Below are positions 44,022 to 52,426 of a DNA stretch of 64,000 bases, piece after piece. The stretch is from UBA2336 sp964419145. GTDB taxonomy: Bacteria; Bacteroidota; Bacteroidia; Cytophagales; Cyclobacteriaceae. The notes under the pieces are model-generated. The model ran no database searches. It saw only the letters and a program-made list of their open reading frames with translations, and was not told the DNA's origin. The position numbers were made by a program, and so were the translations under genes. The stretch lies in assembly GCA_964419145.1 (NCBI GenBank), contig CAYQOM010000002.1, positions 434,001-498,000 on the forward strand. Direction: 5' to 3'. The first letter of the stretch is position 1. Each line of letters starts with the position of its first letter.

Positions 44022-46529
44022 GTGTACTCCAATATTGTGCGTCTGACTACCCGAATAAAGGTCTTAGTTTGGCTTGTACTTTTTCCGGCTGTAGCTTTTG
44101 CCCAGGAAACCGTTATCCGGGGTAAGATTACCGATGCTTTTTCCGGAGACCCGATTCCTTTTGTCAACGTGGTATTTAAGGGTACCAGCATTGGCACTAC
44201 TACCGATTTTGACGGAAACTATGTGTTGCGCACCACGTCCCCCACTGATTCGTTGCAAGCAAGTTATATTGGCTATAAACCCCGAACAAAAGCGGTCCAA
44301 AAGGGGATTATTCAAACAATCAATTTTCAGCTTGAGGAGGAGGTAACGCGCCTACGCGATATTGTCATTATGGCTGGCGAGAACCCGGCTTTTGCCGTGC
44401 TGCGCAATGTGGTAAAAAATAAGGAGTTCAACGACAAGCGTAAACTCAATGCGTATGAATTTGATTCCTATTCAAAGATTGAAATTGATGTAGATAATAT
44501 CACTGACAAATTCAAAGAAAAGAAGTTGATCTCGCGCATTACGCAGGTAATGGATAGCATTCAACAAATTGCCGGTGAAGATGGAAAACCTGTATTGCCC
44601 GTATTTATCTCTGAAAGTGTTTCTAAGTTTTATTACCGCAACAACCCCGAACTGAAGTTTGAGAATATTAAGGAAACGAAAATCAGCGGCATCGGTTTTG
44701 AAGATGGTTCGTTGATGGCACAGTTGGTAGGCACTTCTTTTCAGGAGTATAATTTTTACAAGAACTGGCTGAATATTCTCGATAAGGATTTTGTATCTCC
44801 AATAGCTGATGGCTGGCGGTTGTACTATGAATATGACCTGATGGACAGTCTGGACGTAGATGGCGATTACTGTTACCGATTGGATTTCTTTCCGAAGAGT
44901 CCACAAGCGCTTGCCTTTACTGGTACCATGTGGATAACCAAAAATGAATATGCCATCAAACGCATTGAAGTAACCGTAGGTAAAGAGGCTAACCTGAACT
45001 TTATTGAAAAGATCAAGATCCAACAGGAGCTGACCAAAACCGAAGGAGGCGCCTGGATACCGGTTAAAAACAGGGTGTTGGTTGATGCTGGGGAAATTCG
45101 GGATCAATGGGCCGGAATGCTTGCCAAATTCTATACCTCCAACAGAAATATTGTGGTGAACGAACCCAAGGAACCGAAATTTTATGAGAAACAAATTCTG
45201 CTGGATGAAGGCTACATCCTCAACATGAACGATGAAGATCATTGGAATAAACTTCGCCATGATCCACTTACCGAAACAGAAAAGAATGTCTATCGGATGA
45301 TCGATACACTTCAGCACATTCCGGTGGTAAGAACGTACATCGATATTGTGAAAATTCTGATTAATGGATACAAGAAAGTGGGTAAGGTGGATATCGGACC
45401 ATACCTGAGTCTTGTTGCCTTCAACGACATAGAAGGCGTACGTATTCAATCTGGATTTAAAACAAACTATTCTTTTAGCAAAAAGATAAGCTTTGGAGCG
45501 CAGTTAGGGTATGGCTTTGATGATGAACGGATAAAATACTCAGCCTTTGTTCAACACATTATTGATCGCAAGCGATGGACCACCATGAGCATTCGGGTGC
45601 GAAGTGATTTGGGCAGGGTAGGTATTGATGATGAAAACCTGGCGGATGATTACCTATTTCTAGCAGCCACACGATTTGGTGTGTTCAGGCGCGGGTATTA
45701 CTTCGATGAGAGCCGTTTTAATTTTCAGCGCGAGCTGATCAAAGGTTTTTCGCAGCGCATTGCCGTCCGGTACAACACCTTTAAGCCGGTTTTTGATTTC
45801 GGGTATTATTCGAATCCCGGAGACATTACATCGTTGCAGCAGAATTTTCAAACAGCTGAAGTAATTCTTGAATCCCGCTTTGCCCGCGATGAATTGTTTT
45901 TGCAATACGATAATGAACGGGTAAGTCTTGGCGCTCAAAAGTGGCCAATCATAACCTTGCGCTATACGCACGGATTAAAAGGCGTTGGTGGTAGTGATTT
46001 TGAATATGATAAATACAGGTTTTCTATTTTAAAGAGGCTGCCCATGGGCCCATTGGGAACGGGTAAAGCTACCATTACAGGCGAATACATCAACGGAACG
46101 CTACCGTATCCTCTGTTGTCCTTTCATATCGGAAATGAAACACCTTTCTATACGGATGTGATTTACAGCCTGATGAATTTTGGTGAATTCTTTAGTGATC
46201 GGTTTGTATCGCTGCAATACCGCCAGTACTTCGAAGGCTTTTTGCTTAACCGTGTTCCGTTGATGCGTAAGCTAAAATGGAGATTGACCGGTTTGGCGAA
46301 TGTAATTTATGGCGATTTGAATGATGAAAACCTGGCTATGAGCGAACCGCTTCCCTTTCCAGTGGGTAACAGCAATTTAACACTCGACCGGCCGTACATT
46401 GAATTGGGGTATGGTGTTGAAAATATCTTTAAGTTTTTACGTGTAGATTTTGTCCACCGCCTCAGCTACCTCGAAAATGACCGTGCCCGAAAATTCGGGG
46501 TGTTGTTTACCGCGCAATTCAAGCTTTAA
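44022..46529 (+). CDS. DUF5686 outer-membrane protein with carboxypeptidase-like regulatory domain
   Basis: The 835-residue protein has a signal peptide (ending VAFAQ), an N-terminal carboxypeptidase-regulatory-like domain (IRGKITDAFSGDPIPFVNVVF, TTTDFDGNYVL) and a long DUF5686 region ending in barrel-like strands (RARKFGVLFTAQFKL). Such proteins are TonB-receptor-like in outline but lack a plug domain. The start is GTG 44022. Another GTG is at 44037. The function in the outer membrane is unknown. Confidence 0.85.
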   Translation: MYSNIVRLTTRIKVLVWLVLFPAVAFAQETVIRGKITDAFSGDPIPFVNVVFKGTSIGTTTDFDGNYVLRTTSPTDSLQASYIGYKPRTKAVQKGIIQTINFQLEEEVTRLRDIVIMAGENPAFAVLRNVVKNKEFNDKRKLNAYEFDSYSKIEIDVDNITDKFKEKKLISRITQVMDSIQQIAGEDGKPVLPVFISESVSKFYYRNNPELKFENIKETKISGIGFEDGSLMAQLVGTSFQEYNFYKNWLNILDKDFVSPIADGWRLYYEYDLMDSLDVDGDYCYRLDFFPKSPQALAFTGTMWITKNEYAIKRIEVTVGKEANLNFIEKIKIQQELTKTEGGAWIPVKNRVLVDAGEIRDQWAGMLAKFYTSNRNIVVNEPKEPKFYEKQILLDEGYILNMNDEDHWNKLRHDPLTETEKNVYRMIDTLQHIPVVRTYIDIVKILINGYKKVGKVDIGPYLSLVAFNDIEGVRIQSGFKTNYSFSKKISFGAQLGYGFDDERIKYSAFVQHIIDRKRWTTMSIRVRSDLGRVGIDDENLADDYLFLAATRFGVFRRGYYFDESRFNFQRELIKGFSQRIAVRYNTFKPVFDFGYYSNPGDITSLQQNFQTAEVILESRFARDELFLQYDNERVSLGAQKWPIITLRYTHGLKGVGGSDFEYDKYRFSILKRLPMGPLGTGKATITGEYINGTLPYPLLSFHIGNETPFYTDVIYSLMNFGEFFSDRFVSLQYRQYFEGFLLNRVPLMRKLKWRLTGLANVIYGDLNDENLAMSEPLPFPVGNSNLTLDRPYIELGYGVENIFKFLRVDFVHRLSYLENDRARKFGVLFTAQFKL

Positions 46530-46543
46530 AGCGCTGGTCTGCC

Positions 46544-46551
46544 TATATTTG
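46544..46551 (+). promoter_or_regulatory. -7 box TATATTTG upstream of thrS
   Basis: TATATTTG fits TAnnTTTG exactly and is followed by GCACC, as in the infC promoter 2 kb downstream. The thrS ATG follows 22 bases later. No clear TTG is at -33. Confidence 0.5.
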
Positions 46552-46573
46552 CACCTGTTTTTAAAAAATCAAA

Positions 46574-48511
46574 ATGAGTATTAAGATTAGTTTGCCGGAC
46601 GGGAGCGTTCGTGAGTTTCCATCTGGTGTTAAGGGAATTGACATTGCAAAGAGTATCAGCGAAGGCCTTGCCCGCAATGCCCTGGCCATTGATGTAGACG
46701 GAGAAATCCGGGACCTCTCGCGCAGCATCGAAAAAGACGCAGCGGTAAAAATCCTGACGTGGAATGATGGTGGTGGAAAGTACGCCTTTTGGCATTCTTC
46801 TGCCCACCTGATGGCCGAAGCACTTGAAGCGCTGCATCCCGGAGTAAAATTCGGCATTGGCCCACCCATCGAAAATGGATTTTATTATGATGTGGATTTA
46901 GGTGACAAACCTTTTGGTGAAGAAGATTTGGCGGCACTTGAAGGCAAAATGAAGGAGCTCGCCAAAAAGGAAAGTTCATTCGCCAGACGTGACGTAAGCA
47001 AGGATGAAGCACTTGAATTTTTCACGAAGAAAAATGATCCATACAAGCTTGAACTGATCAGCGAGCTTACGGACGGAACCATTACGTTTTACGAACAAGG
47101 TAATTTTACGGATTTATGTAAAGGTCCGCACATACCGCATACCGGTTTTATCAAAGCCATCAAGTTGTTAAATGTTGCTGGTGCGTATTGGCGTGGCAAT
47201 GAGAAGAACAAAATGCTCACCCGCATCTACGGCATTACCTTTCCAAAACAAAAGGAGCTTGAAGAATACCTTCATCTTTTGGAGGAAGCCAAAAAGCGCG
47301 ATCACCGCAAACTCGGTAAAGAACTGGAGCTGTTTACGTTTTCTGAAAAGGTGGGCATGGGTTTACCGCTTTGGTTGCCCAAGGGTACCATTCTTCGCGA
47401 ACGGCTTGAGCAGTTTATGCGCAGGGCCCAGGTAAAGGCCGGATATGATCCGGTGGTTACGCCACATATCGGAAGTAAAAACCTGTACGTTACTTCTGGA
47501 CACTACGAGAAATATGGGAAAGATTCTTTTCAACCGATTCATACGCCTGATGAAGGTGAGGAGTTCTTACTCAAACCCATGAACTGTCCGCACCATTGCG
47601 AGATTTATAATTCAAAACCGCGGTCATACAAAGATCTGCCGATTCGCCTGGCGGAATTCGGTACGGTATACCGGTATGAACAAAGCGGTGAACTACATGG
47701 CTTGACACGTGTTCGTGGCTTTACGCAGGATGACGCACACATTTTCTGTCGCCCAGACCAGGTGAAAGATGAGTTCATTAAGGTAATTGACCTGGTGCTT
47801 CATGTGTTTAACTCACTGGGCTTTGAAAACTATACGGCCCAAGTCTCCCTGCGCGATCCTGAAGACAAGCAGAAGTACATTGGAGATGATGAGCTGTGGG
47901 ATCGTGCGGAGCGTGAAATTCAGGAAGCTGCTGACGAACGTGGATTAAAGACAGTTGCCGTAAAAGGGGAGGCGGCCTTTTATGGCCCTAAACTCGACTT
48001 TATGGTCAAGGACGCTCTTGGCCGCAGCTGGCAGTTGGGTACCATCCAGGTCGACTATCAATTACCCCAACGCTTTGAGTTGGAGTATGTAGGTTCAGAC
48101 AACCAGCGTCACAGGCCGGTAATGATCCACAGGGCGCCATTTGGTTCACTGGAGCGGTTCGTTGCCGTGTTGATTGAGCATTGCGGGGGTAACTTCCCGC
48201 TGTGGCTCTCGCCCGATCAAATAGCTGTATTGCCAATATCGGAGCGCTTTAATGCGTATGCTGAAGAAATCTATAATACCCTTAAGGCTATGGATATCAG
48301 GGGATTATTGGATGATCGTGATGAAAAGATTGGACGTAAAATTCGGGACGCTGAGGTTAAGAAAATACCCTATATGCTAATTGTGGGGGAGAAAGAAGTA
48401 GCCGAGAAGAAGGTTTCAGTGCGCATACACGGTAAAGGGGATGCGGGTTCTGTTTCGTTTGAGCAGTTTGTAGAGGACTTTAAGGCCCAGGCTGCCGCCC
48501 CTACGAACTGA
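46574..48511 (+). CDS. thrS: Threonyl-tRNA synthetase
   Basis: The 645-residue class II synthetase has an N-terminal TGS domain, the editing (second additional) domain with HSSAHLMAEALE, and a catalytic core with zinc-ligand segments MNCPHHCEIY, GFTQDDAHIFC and MIHRAPFGSLERF. The anticodon-binding domain is at the C-terminus (WLSPDQIAVLPIS). It precedes infC-rpmI-rplT, a widely conserved order. Confidence 0.98.
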   Translation: MSIKISLPDGSVREFPSGVKGIDIAKSISEGLARNALAIDVDGEIRDLSRSIEKDAAVKILTWNDGGGKYAFWHSSAHLMAEALEALHPGVKFGIGPPIENGFYYDVDLGDKPFGEEDLAALEGKMKELAKKESSFARRDVSKDEALEFFTKKNDPYKLELISELTDGTITFYEQGNFTDLCKGPHIPHTGFIKAIKLLNVAGAYWRGNEKNKMLTRIYGITFPKQKELEEYLHLLEEAKKRDHRKLGKELELFTFSEKVGMGLPLWLPKGTILRERLEQFMRRAQVKAGYDPVVTPHIGSKNLYVTSGHYEKYGKDSFQPIHTPDEGEEFLLKPMNCPHHCEIYNSKPRSYKDLPIRLAEFGTVYRYEQSGELHGLTRVRGFTQDDAHIFCRPDQVKDEFIKVIDLVLHVFNSLGFENYTAQVSLRDPEDKQKYIGDDELWDRAEREIQEAADERGLKTVAVKGEAAFYGPKLDFMVKDALGRSWQLGTIQVDYQLPQRFELEYVGSDNQRHRPVMIHRAPFGSLERFVAVLIEHCGGNFPLWLSPDQIAVLPISERFNAYAEEIYNTLKAMDIRGLLDDRDEKIGRKIRDAEVKKIPYMLIVGEKEVAEKKVSVRIHGKGDAGSVSFEQFVEDFKAQAAAPTN

Positions 48512-48521
48512 TTTCAGAATT

Positions 48522-48550
48522 TTGAAATCTGAATAATATACCGATATTTG
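48522..48550 (+). promoter_or_regulatory. Promoter of infC-rpmI-rplT (TTG-N18-GATATTTG)
   Basis: A TTG at 48522-48524 and GATATTTG at 48543-48550 (one base off TAnnTTTG) are 18 bases apart. The words ATATTTGCACC and TGTTTTT recur here and before thrS. The infC ATT start follows about 70 bases later, leaving a leader that could serve in autoregulation. Confidence 0.55.
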
Positions 48551-48621
48551 CACCCTGTTTTTTGAGGAAAATAGGCTCATTTGAGCATAAATGTTGTTGA
48601 ATTTAAACACGAGAACGTATC

Positions 48622-49179
48622 ATTAACCAGACAAACAGACCTTTTCGAAGGGGCCCATTCAGACCCGAAGAGCCCTATCGCATAAATGAAAGGATTACCG
48701 CACCCAGGGTACGGTTAGTAGGAGAAAATGTCAGAGTAGATGTTTATCCCGTAAAGGAGGCATTGAAAATAGCCCAGGAGCAAGGGCTCGATTTGGTGGA
48801 GATCTCCCCAAATGCTGATCCTCCGGTTTGTAAGGTTACCGACTATTCGAAGTTTAAATACGAGCAGAAGAAGAAGCAGAAAGAGATAAAGGCCAAAGCC
48901 ATTAAGGTGGTGGTGAAGGAGATTCGTTTTGGCCCGAACACCGATGAGCATGATTTCAACTTTAAGCTGAAACACGCCATCAACTTTTTGCAGGAAGGAG
49001 CAAAAGTAAAAGCGACCGTGTTTTTTCCGGGGCGTACCATTGTTTACAAGGAGCGCGGTGAAATTTTGTTGCTGAAGTTTGCTCAGGGGTTGGAAGACCA
49101 TGGAAAAGTAGAACAAATGCCCAAGCTGGAAGGAAAGCGGATGTCGCTGCTGGTACAGCCAAAGGGTAAGGGAAAATAA
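48622..49179 (+). CDS. infC: Translation initiation factor IF-3 (ATT start)
   Basis: The protein has 185 residues, normal for IF-3: N-domain with RINERITAPRVRLVGENV, linker KFKYEQKKKQKEIKAK and C-domain VKEIRFGPNTDEHDFNFK. Homology runs upstream of the first TTG (48763) to an ATT at 48622, and an in-frame TAA lies just before with no ATG, GTG or TTG between. The start is thus ATT (or ATC one codon before), as in E. coli infC, where the rare start lets IF-3 repress its own translation. Confidence 0.93.
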   Translation: MNQTNRPFRRGPFRPEEPYRINERITAPRVRLVGENVRVDVYPVKEALKIAQEQGLDLVEISPNADPPVCKVTDYSKFKYEQKKKQKEIKAKAIKVVVKEIRFGPNTDEHDFNFKLKHAINFLQEGAKVKATVFFPGRTIVYKERGEILLLKFAQGLEDHGKVEQMPKLEGKRMSLLVQPKGKGK

Positions 49180-49203
49180 AGTTTGATTTAATAATTCGAT
49201 ACG

Positions 49204-49404
49204 ATGCCTAAAGTAAAAACCAAGTCAGGCGCAAAGAAGCGTTTCAAGGTTACCGGTACCGGTAAAGTGAAGCGTAAGCGTGCGTTTAAAAACCACATCC
49301 TGACAAAGAAGGAAACCAAACAAAAGAGAAGATTAAGTAACAAAGCTGTAGTACGCGCTGAAGACATGAAGAACGTAAAGTTCATGCTTCCTTACGCGGT
49401 ATAA
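49204..49404 (+). CDS. rpmI: 50S ribosomal protein L35
   Basis: The 66-residue basic protein has the L35 pattern MPKVKTKSGAKKRFKVTGTGK and KNHILTKK. It lies between infC and rplT as in most bacteria. Confidence 0.97.
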   Translation: MPKVKTKSGAKKRFKVTGTGKVKRKRAFKNHILTKKETKQKRRLSNKAVVRAEDMKNVKFMLPYAV

Positions 49405-49428
49405 GCGCTTGTATCATAATCGGTTTAG

Positions 49429-49445
49429 TCCCGAAAAATTCGGGA
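49429..49445 (+). other. Hairpin tcccgaa-aaa-ttcggga in the rpmI-rplT spacer
   Basis: A 7-bp perfect stem with a 3-nt loop lies 25 bases after the rpmI stop, in a 119-base spacer. It could be an attenuation, processing or L20-binding element. Similar CCCGA/TCGGG palindromes occur at 1444-1459 and inside the DUF5686 gene (46486-46499). Confidence 0.5.
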
Positions 49446-49523
49446 TACATGTTTAACCCGGTTTTTGGCACCCAAGCATTCTTGAAACAGAAGAATCGCC
49501 AACAACCAAAAATGTAAAGTAAA

Positions 49524-49868
49524 ATGCCAAGATCAGTAAACAACGTAGCATCGCGCGCCAAGCGCAAACGCATTCTTAAGCTGGCGAAAGGATTTTTCGG
49601 GCGCAAGAAGAATGTATGGACGGTAGCAAAGAATGCCGTAGAAAAAGGTCTCGTGTACGCCTACCGCGACCGCAAGCAAAAGAAAAGAGAGTATCGTGCC
49701 ATCTGGATTACCCGTATCAATGCCGGTGTTCGTGAGCATGGTTTGTCATACTCGCAGTTTATGGGTAAACTTAAAACTGCCGGTATTGATCTTAACCGTA
49801 AAGTATTGGCCGATCTGGCTATGAACCACCGCGAGGCTTTTGATGCCGTAGTAAAGAAGGTTAAGTAA
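49524..49868 (+). CDS. rplT: 50S ribosomal protein L20
   Basis: The 114-residue protein has the L20 pattern (MPRSVNNVASRAKRKRILKLAKGFFGRKKNVW, LWI-type IWITRINAGVREHG, ...). It is the last gene of infC-rpmI-rplT. Confidence 0.97.
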   Translation: MPRSVNNVASRAKRKRILKLAKGFFGRKKNVWTVAKNAVEKGLVYAYRDRKQKKREYRAIWITRINAGVREHGLSYSQFMGKLKTAGIDLNRKVLADLAMNHREAFDAVVKKVK

Positions 49869-49890
49869 TCAGATTAATCATTTAAGGGAG

Positions 49891-49908
49891 AAGGGGCGTG
49901 AGCCCCTT
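49891..49908 (+). terminator. Hairpin after rplT (probable terminator)
   Basis: A 7-bp stem aaggggc / gcccctt with loop gtga follows the rplT stop by 22 bases. The following T-tract is weak (ttcctgtttc). Confidence 0.55.
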
Positions 49909-49922
49909 TCCTGTTTCAAGAC

Positions 49923-50117
49923 ATGTCGCGTTCAAGAAAGATATTCCTCGCATTCGCTATCGTGTTTCTGGTGTTGTTGTTTTATGCCAGTTATGATATC
50001 GCCACCAGAACCACATTTCCCGGTTCCCGACCACAATTGAAAGAGCGTATTGAAGACAAGTTTATAAAGCCTGATTCAGTACAAGCTGATACCATCACTA
50101 AGAAACAGCCAGATTGA
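49923..50117 (+). CDS. Small single-pass membrane protein
   Basis: The 64-residue protein has a basic start (MSRSRK), one membrane helix (IFLAFAIVFLVLLFYASYDIA) and a charged outer tail. No family is recognised. It follows the rplT terminator. Confidence 0.6.
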   Translation: MSRSRKIFLAFAIVFLVLLFYASYDIATRTTFPGSRPQLKERIEDKFIKPDSVQADTITKKQPD

Positions 50118-50158
50118 CTAAAAAATGGCGCGCATTTGCCTGAAAAACTGAACTTAAG

Positions 50159-50188
50159 TTGCTTTTGCGACAAATTATTGTACCTTTA
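50159..50188 (+). promoter_or_regulatory. Promoter of sRNA-like unit 1 (TTG-N19-TACCTTTA)
   Basis: TTG at 50159-50161 and TACCTTTA at 50181-50188 are 19 bases apart. The latter differs from TAnnTTTG by one base. The conserved 20-mer begins 5 bases after the box. Confidence 0.6.
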
Positions 50189-50193
50189 TCCTC

Positions 50194-50260
50194 GATTAAA
50201 GCCAACTGTAGACTTTGAAAATCCCCCTTGTCGTGAACATGTCGGGGATTTTCATTTTTT
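50194..50260 (+). ncRNA. Small-RNA-like unit 1 with conserved 5' element and terminator
   Basis: The unit starts with GATTAAAGCCAACTGTAGAC (50194-50213), 5 bases after a -7 box, and ends in a stem gaaaatcccc / ggggattttc (50217-50226 / 50244-50253) followed by a T-run. A second unit with the same element and layout follows 101 bases on. A predicted transcript is about 65 nt. No coding frame of note is inside. It may be an sRNA or a leader. The family is not recognised. Confidence 0.6.
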
Positions 50261-50347
50261 AGGGCACTGCTTATCCGGATTAGCGACATTCTATCCCCAA
50301 TTTTAGCCGATTGGCGATTAGCAAATGGTGGATAAATTGGCTCCCCT

Positions 50348-50355
50348 TACATTTG
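50348..50355 (+). promoter_or_regulatory. -7 box TACATTTG of sRNA-like unit 2
   Basis: TACATTTG fits TAnnTTTG exactly. As in unit 1, the conserved 20-mer begins 5 bases later. The -33 region has no exact TTG. Confidence 0.58.
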
Positions 50356-50360
50356 TTACA

Positions 50361-50418
50361 GATTAAAGCCAACTATAGACAAGATTAACCCCCGGAGTCA
50401 AGGACTTCGGGGGTTTTT
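50361..50418 (+). ncRNA. Small-RNA-like unit 2 with conserved 5' element and terminator
   Basis: The unit starts with GATTAAAGCCAACTATAGAC (50361-50380; one base different from unit 1) and ends in a strong intrinsic terminator: stem aacccccg / cgggggtt (50387-50394 / 50408-50415), extended by three more pairs, then a T-run. A predicted transcript is about 58 nt. Only the 5' element and layout, not the stem sequence, match unit 1, so the 5' element is probably the functional part. Confidence 0.6.
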
Positions 50419-50536
50419 CGTTTTCAGGCCCTCTGTACATTCCGGTATAAACCTTCGTAACTTTCATTGCCGGTGGCAACCCTTCACTGAAACCAACCGT
50501 ACTGTGTAGGATTTTCAAGACCCGAACCCATCACCC

Positions 50537-51082
50537 ATGCATACCCTGATTGAAGGATGCAAACGAAACGATCGCGAAAGCCAGCGCCAATTGTACAATA
50601 AGTACTACGGCTATTGCTTCAGTGTGTGTTTGCGTTACTGCAGAACAACCGAGGAGGCACGGGAAGTGACGAACGATGGCTTTATGAAGATTTTTCAGAA
50701 GATAGATCAATATAAACCGGATACTTCTTTTAAGGCATGGATCAGAAGAATCATGATCAACGCTTCAATTGATCTCTATCGCAAAGAAAATAAACATTAC
50801 TATCAACAAGCAGTGGAAGAGGTAGCCGATCGGTTTATTGTGCGATCCACTGCGGTAGAGGAACTATCGCATAAGGAGTTGCTGGCGATGGTGCAAAGTC
50901 TGACCCCCGCGTATCGCATGGTGTTTAACCTATATGCGATTGATGGATATACCCACGAAGAAATTGGCGTGATTCTGGGCATATCGGAAGGAACATCAAA
51001 GTCAAATCTTTCGAAAGCACGCGAGCGACTTAGAAGTATGTTGGAAAAAATGAATGAAGGAACGTATGCAAAATCAGTCTGA
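50537..51082 (+). CDS. ECF-type RNA polymerase sigma factor
   Basis: The 181-residue protein has sigma region 2 (AREVTNDGFMKIFQKI, FKAWIRRIMINASIDLYRK) and region 4 (GYTHEEIGVILGISEGTSKSNLSKARERL). The downstream gene overlaps its end and encodes a membrane-anchored protein of anti-sigma-like layout, so the two probably form a sigma/regulator pair. ATG 50537 is the start. Confidence 0.93.
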   Translation: MHTLIEGCKRNDRESQRQLYNKYYGYCFSVCLRYCRTTEEAREVTNDGFMKIFQKIDQYKPDTSFKAWIRRIMINASIDLYRKENKHYYQQAVEEVADRFIVRSTAVEELSHKELLAMVQSLTPAYRMVFNLYAIDGYTHEEIGVILGISEGTSKSNLSKARERLRSMLEKMNEGTYAKSV

Positions 51083-52418
51083 TCAGGAGTTGGATGACCT
51101 TTTCAAGCGAGCGGCTGAGCAATCAGAGGGTGACTCGGCTATGCCCGATTGGACCGATATGAACAATCGGTTGGATCAGGCAGAGCGTACCGGATTTTTC
51201 TGGCAAAATAAAACGGTTATAACCGGATCAATACTTGGATTTGCCGTAGTGGTTTTGGTTTGGTGGGGATTGGAGACACGGTTTGCAAAAGATGAGGTTC
51301 AGGCAACGGCTAAACAAGTGCAGGACAGTAAAGGTATTGACAAGAATAGTGAGGAAGATGCTTCGCTACAATCTATTGATTCCAGGTCATCAAAGGATGA
51401 GGCGTCTGATACCCACCTTAGAATTTCCGGAAGAGACAATGATCGTTCGATCAGTGGCAGCGGTAAAGTTGAACTTGATTTGGAATCAAATTCGTTTTCG
51501 AAACCAGAAGAGATTTCAATAGTGAGTGATAACAGTAAAAGAATTGAGGATGTAAAAATTTCAACCGAGCTCAAAGGGGAACGGAATGATGAAACGAAAA
51601 TATCACCTGAAGATCAGAAAAGTATTTCAGTAGTCGGTATTTCTGAAGAAGGACGGGAAAATAAAAGAGAGGAACAACAGCTTACTGAGAAGCCCAATAC
51701 AGTTGCCATCAGCAATCAAACAGTTTTGGTATCAACTGATTCAATAGCTGTTGAGGAAGAACCGGTAAGTAAACCGGAAGAGCTTGTTACTGAGGATGAC
51801 AAAGATGGTGTTGATAAAGACGATGAGTCAGCGAAAGCTTATCGTGGCTTTGCTGTAAAACTTGCGGTTTCACCTGATTACTCAACCGTAAAATCTGTTC
51901 AACCCGACAAGCTGGGGGTAAACTATGGTTTACTTGTTGAATACAGCTTAACCAAAAATATTTCTGTAGCCACCGGTTTAATTCGGGCTAATAAGTTTTA
52001 CTCCGCTCGCGACATAGAGTATTATGGTCAGGCAAGCGACAGGGTTGACGGAGATTGCCGGATGTGGGATGTTCCGGTGATGCTGTATTATCATTTTTCA
52101 CCCGGCCAAACATGGTCACTGTATGCGGGGTTGGGTGCATCCTCCTACCTGATGAGCAAGGAGAATTACATCTATTATGTTGAGGGCGGTTATGGTAATG
52201 TGTATACATATGAACAAACCATACGCGGAAAAAATAATGAATGGTTCAGCATGCTGAATCTTTCAGTTGGCTTGAATAAGCAGTTGAATACCCGATGGGC
52301 TATTCAACTGGAGCCGTTTTATAAAGCCCCGCTGGCCGGTGTGGGTGAAGGTGATGTTTCACTGGCCAGTTTTGGGGCTTTTTTTAACCTGAAGTACAAT
52401 TTTTTAAATACAAAATAG
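51066..52418 (+). CDS. Membrane-anchored protein with anti-sigma-like N-terminus and outer-membrane beta-barrel C-terminus
   Basis: The 450-residue protein starts MQNQSDQELDDLFKRAAE, typical of Bacteroidota proteins encoded just after ECF sigma genes, followed by a membrane helix (about 38-58). A long acidic/Ser-rich low-complexity region (about 65-260) leads to a C-terminal beta-barrel-like domain (PVMLYYHFSPGQTWSLYAGLGASSYL). ATG 51066 is preceded by AAGGA, and an ATG at 51054 is possible. It probably binds the sigma factor with its cytoplasmic end. Confidence 0.75.
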   Translation: MQNQSDQELDDLFKRAAEQSEGDSAMPDWTDMNNRLDQAERTGFFWQNKTVITGSILGFAVVVLVWWGLETRFAKDEVQATAKQVQDSKGIDKNSEEDASLQSIDSRSSKDEASDTHLRISGRDNDRSISGSGKVELDLESNSFSKPEEISIVSDNSKRIEDVKISTELKGERNDETKISPEDQKSISVVGISEEGRENKREEQQLTEKPNTVAISNQTVLVSTDSIAVEEEPVSKPEELVTEDDKDGVDKDDESAKAYRGFAVKLAVSPDYSTVKSVQPDKLGVNYGLLVEYSLTKNISVATGLIRANKFYSARDIEYYGQASDRVDGDCRMWDVPVMLYYHFSPGQTWSLYAGLGASSYLMSKENYIYYVEGGYGNVYTYEQTIRGKNNEWFSMLNLSVGLNKQLNTRWAIQLEPFYKAPLAGVGEGDVSLASFGAFFNLKYNFLNTK

Positions 52419-52426
52419 ATCCGCCT

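Noticed and set aside
44472..45449. A 325-codon open frame antisense to the DUF5686 gene
   Set aside because: It lies fully inside a well-supported gene and its translation has no domain or signal features; such shadow frames are common opposite coding DNA.
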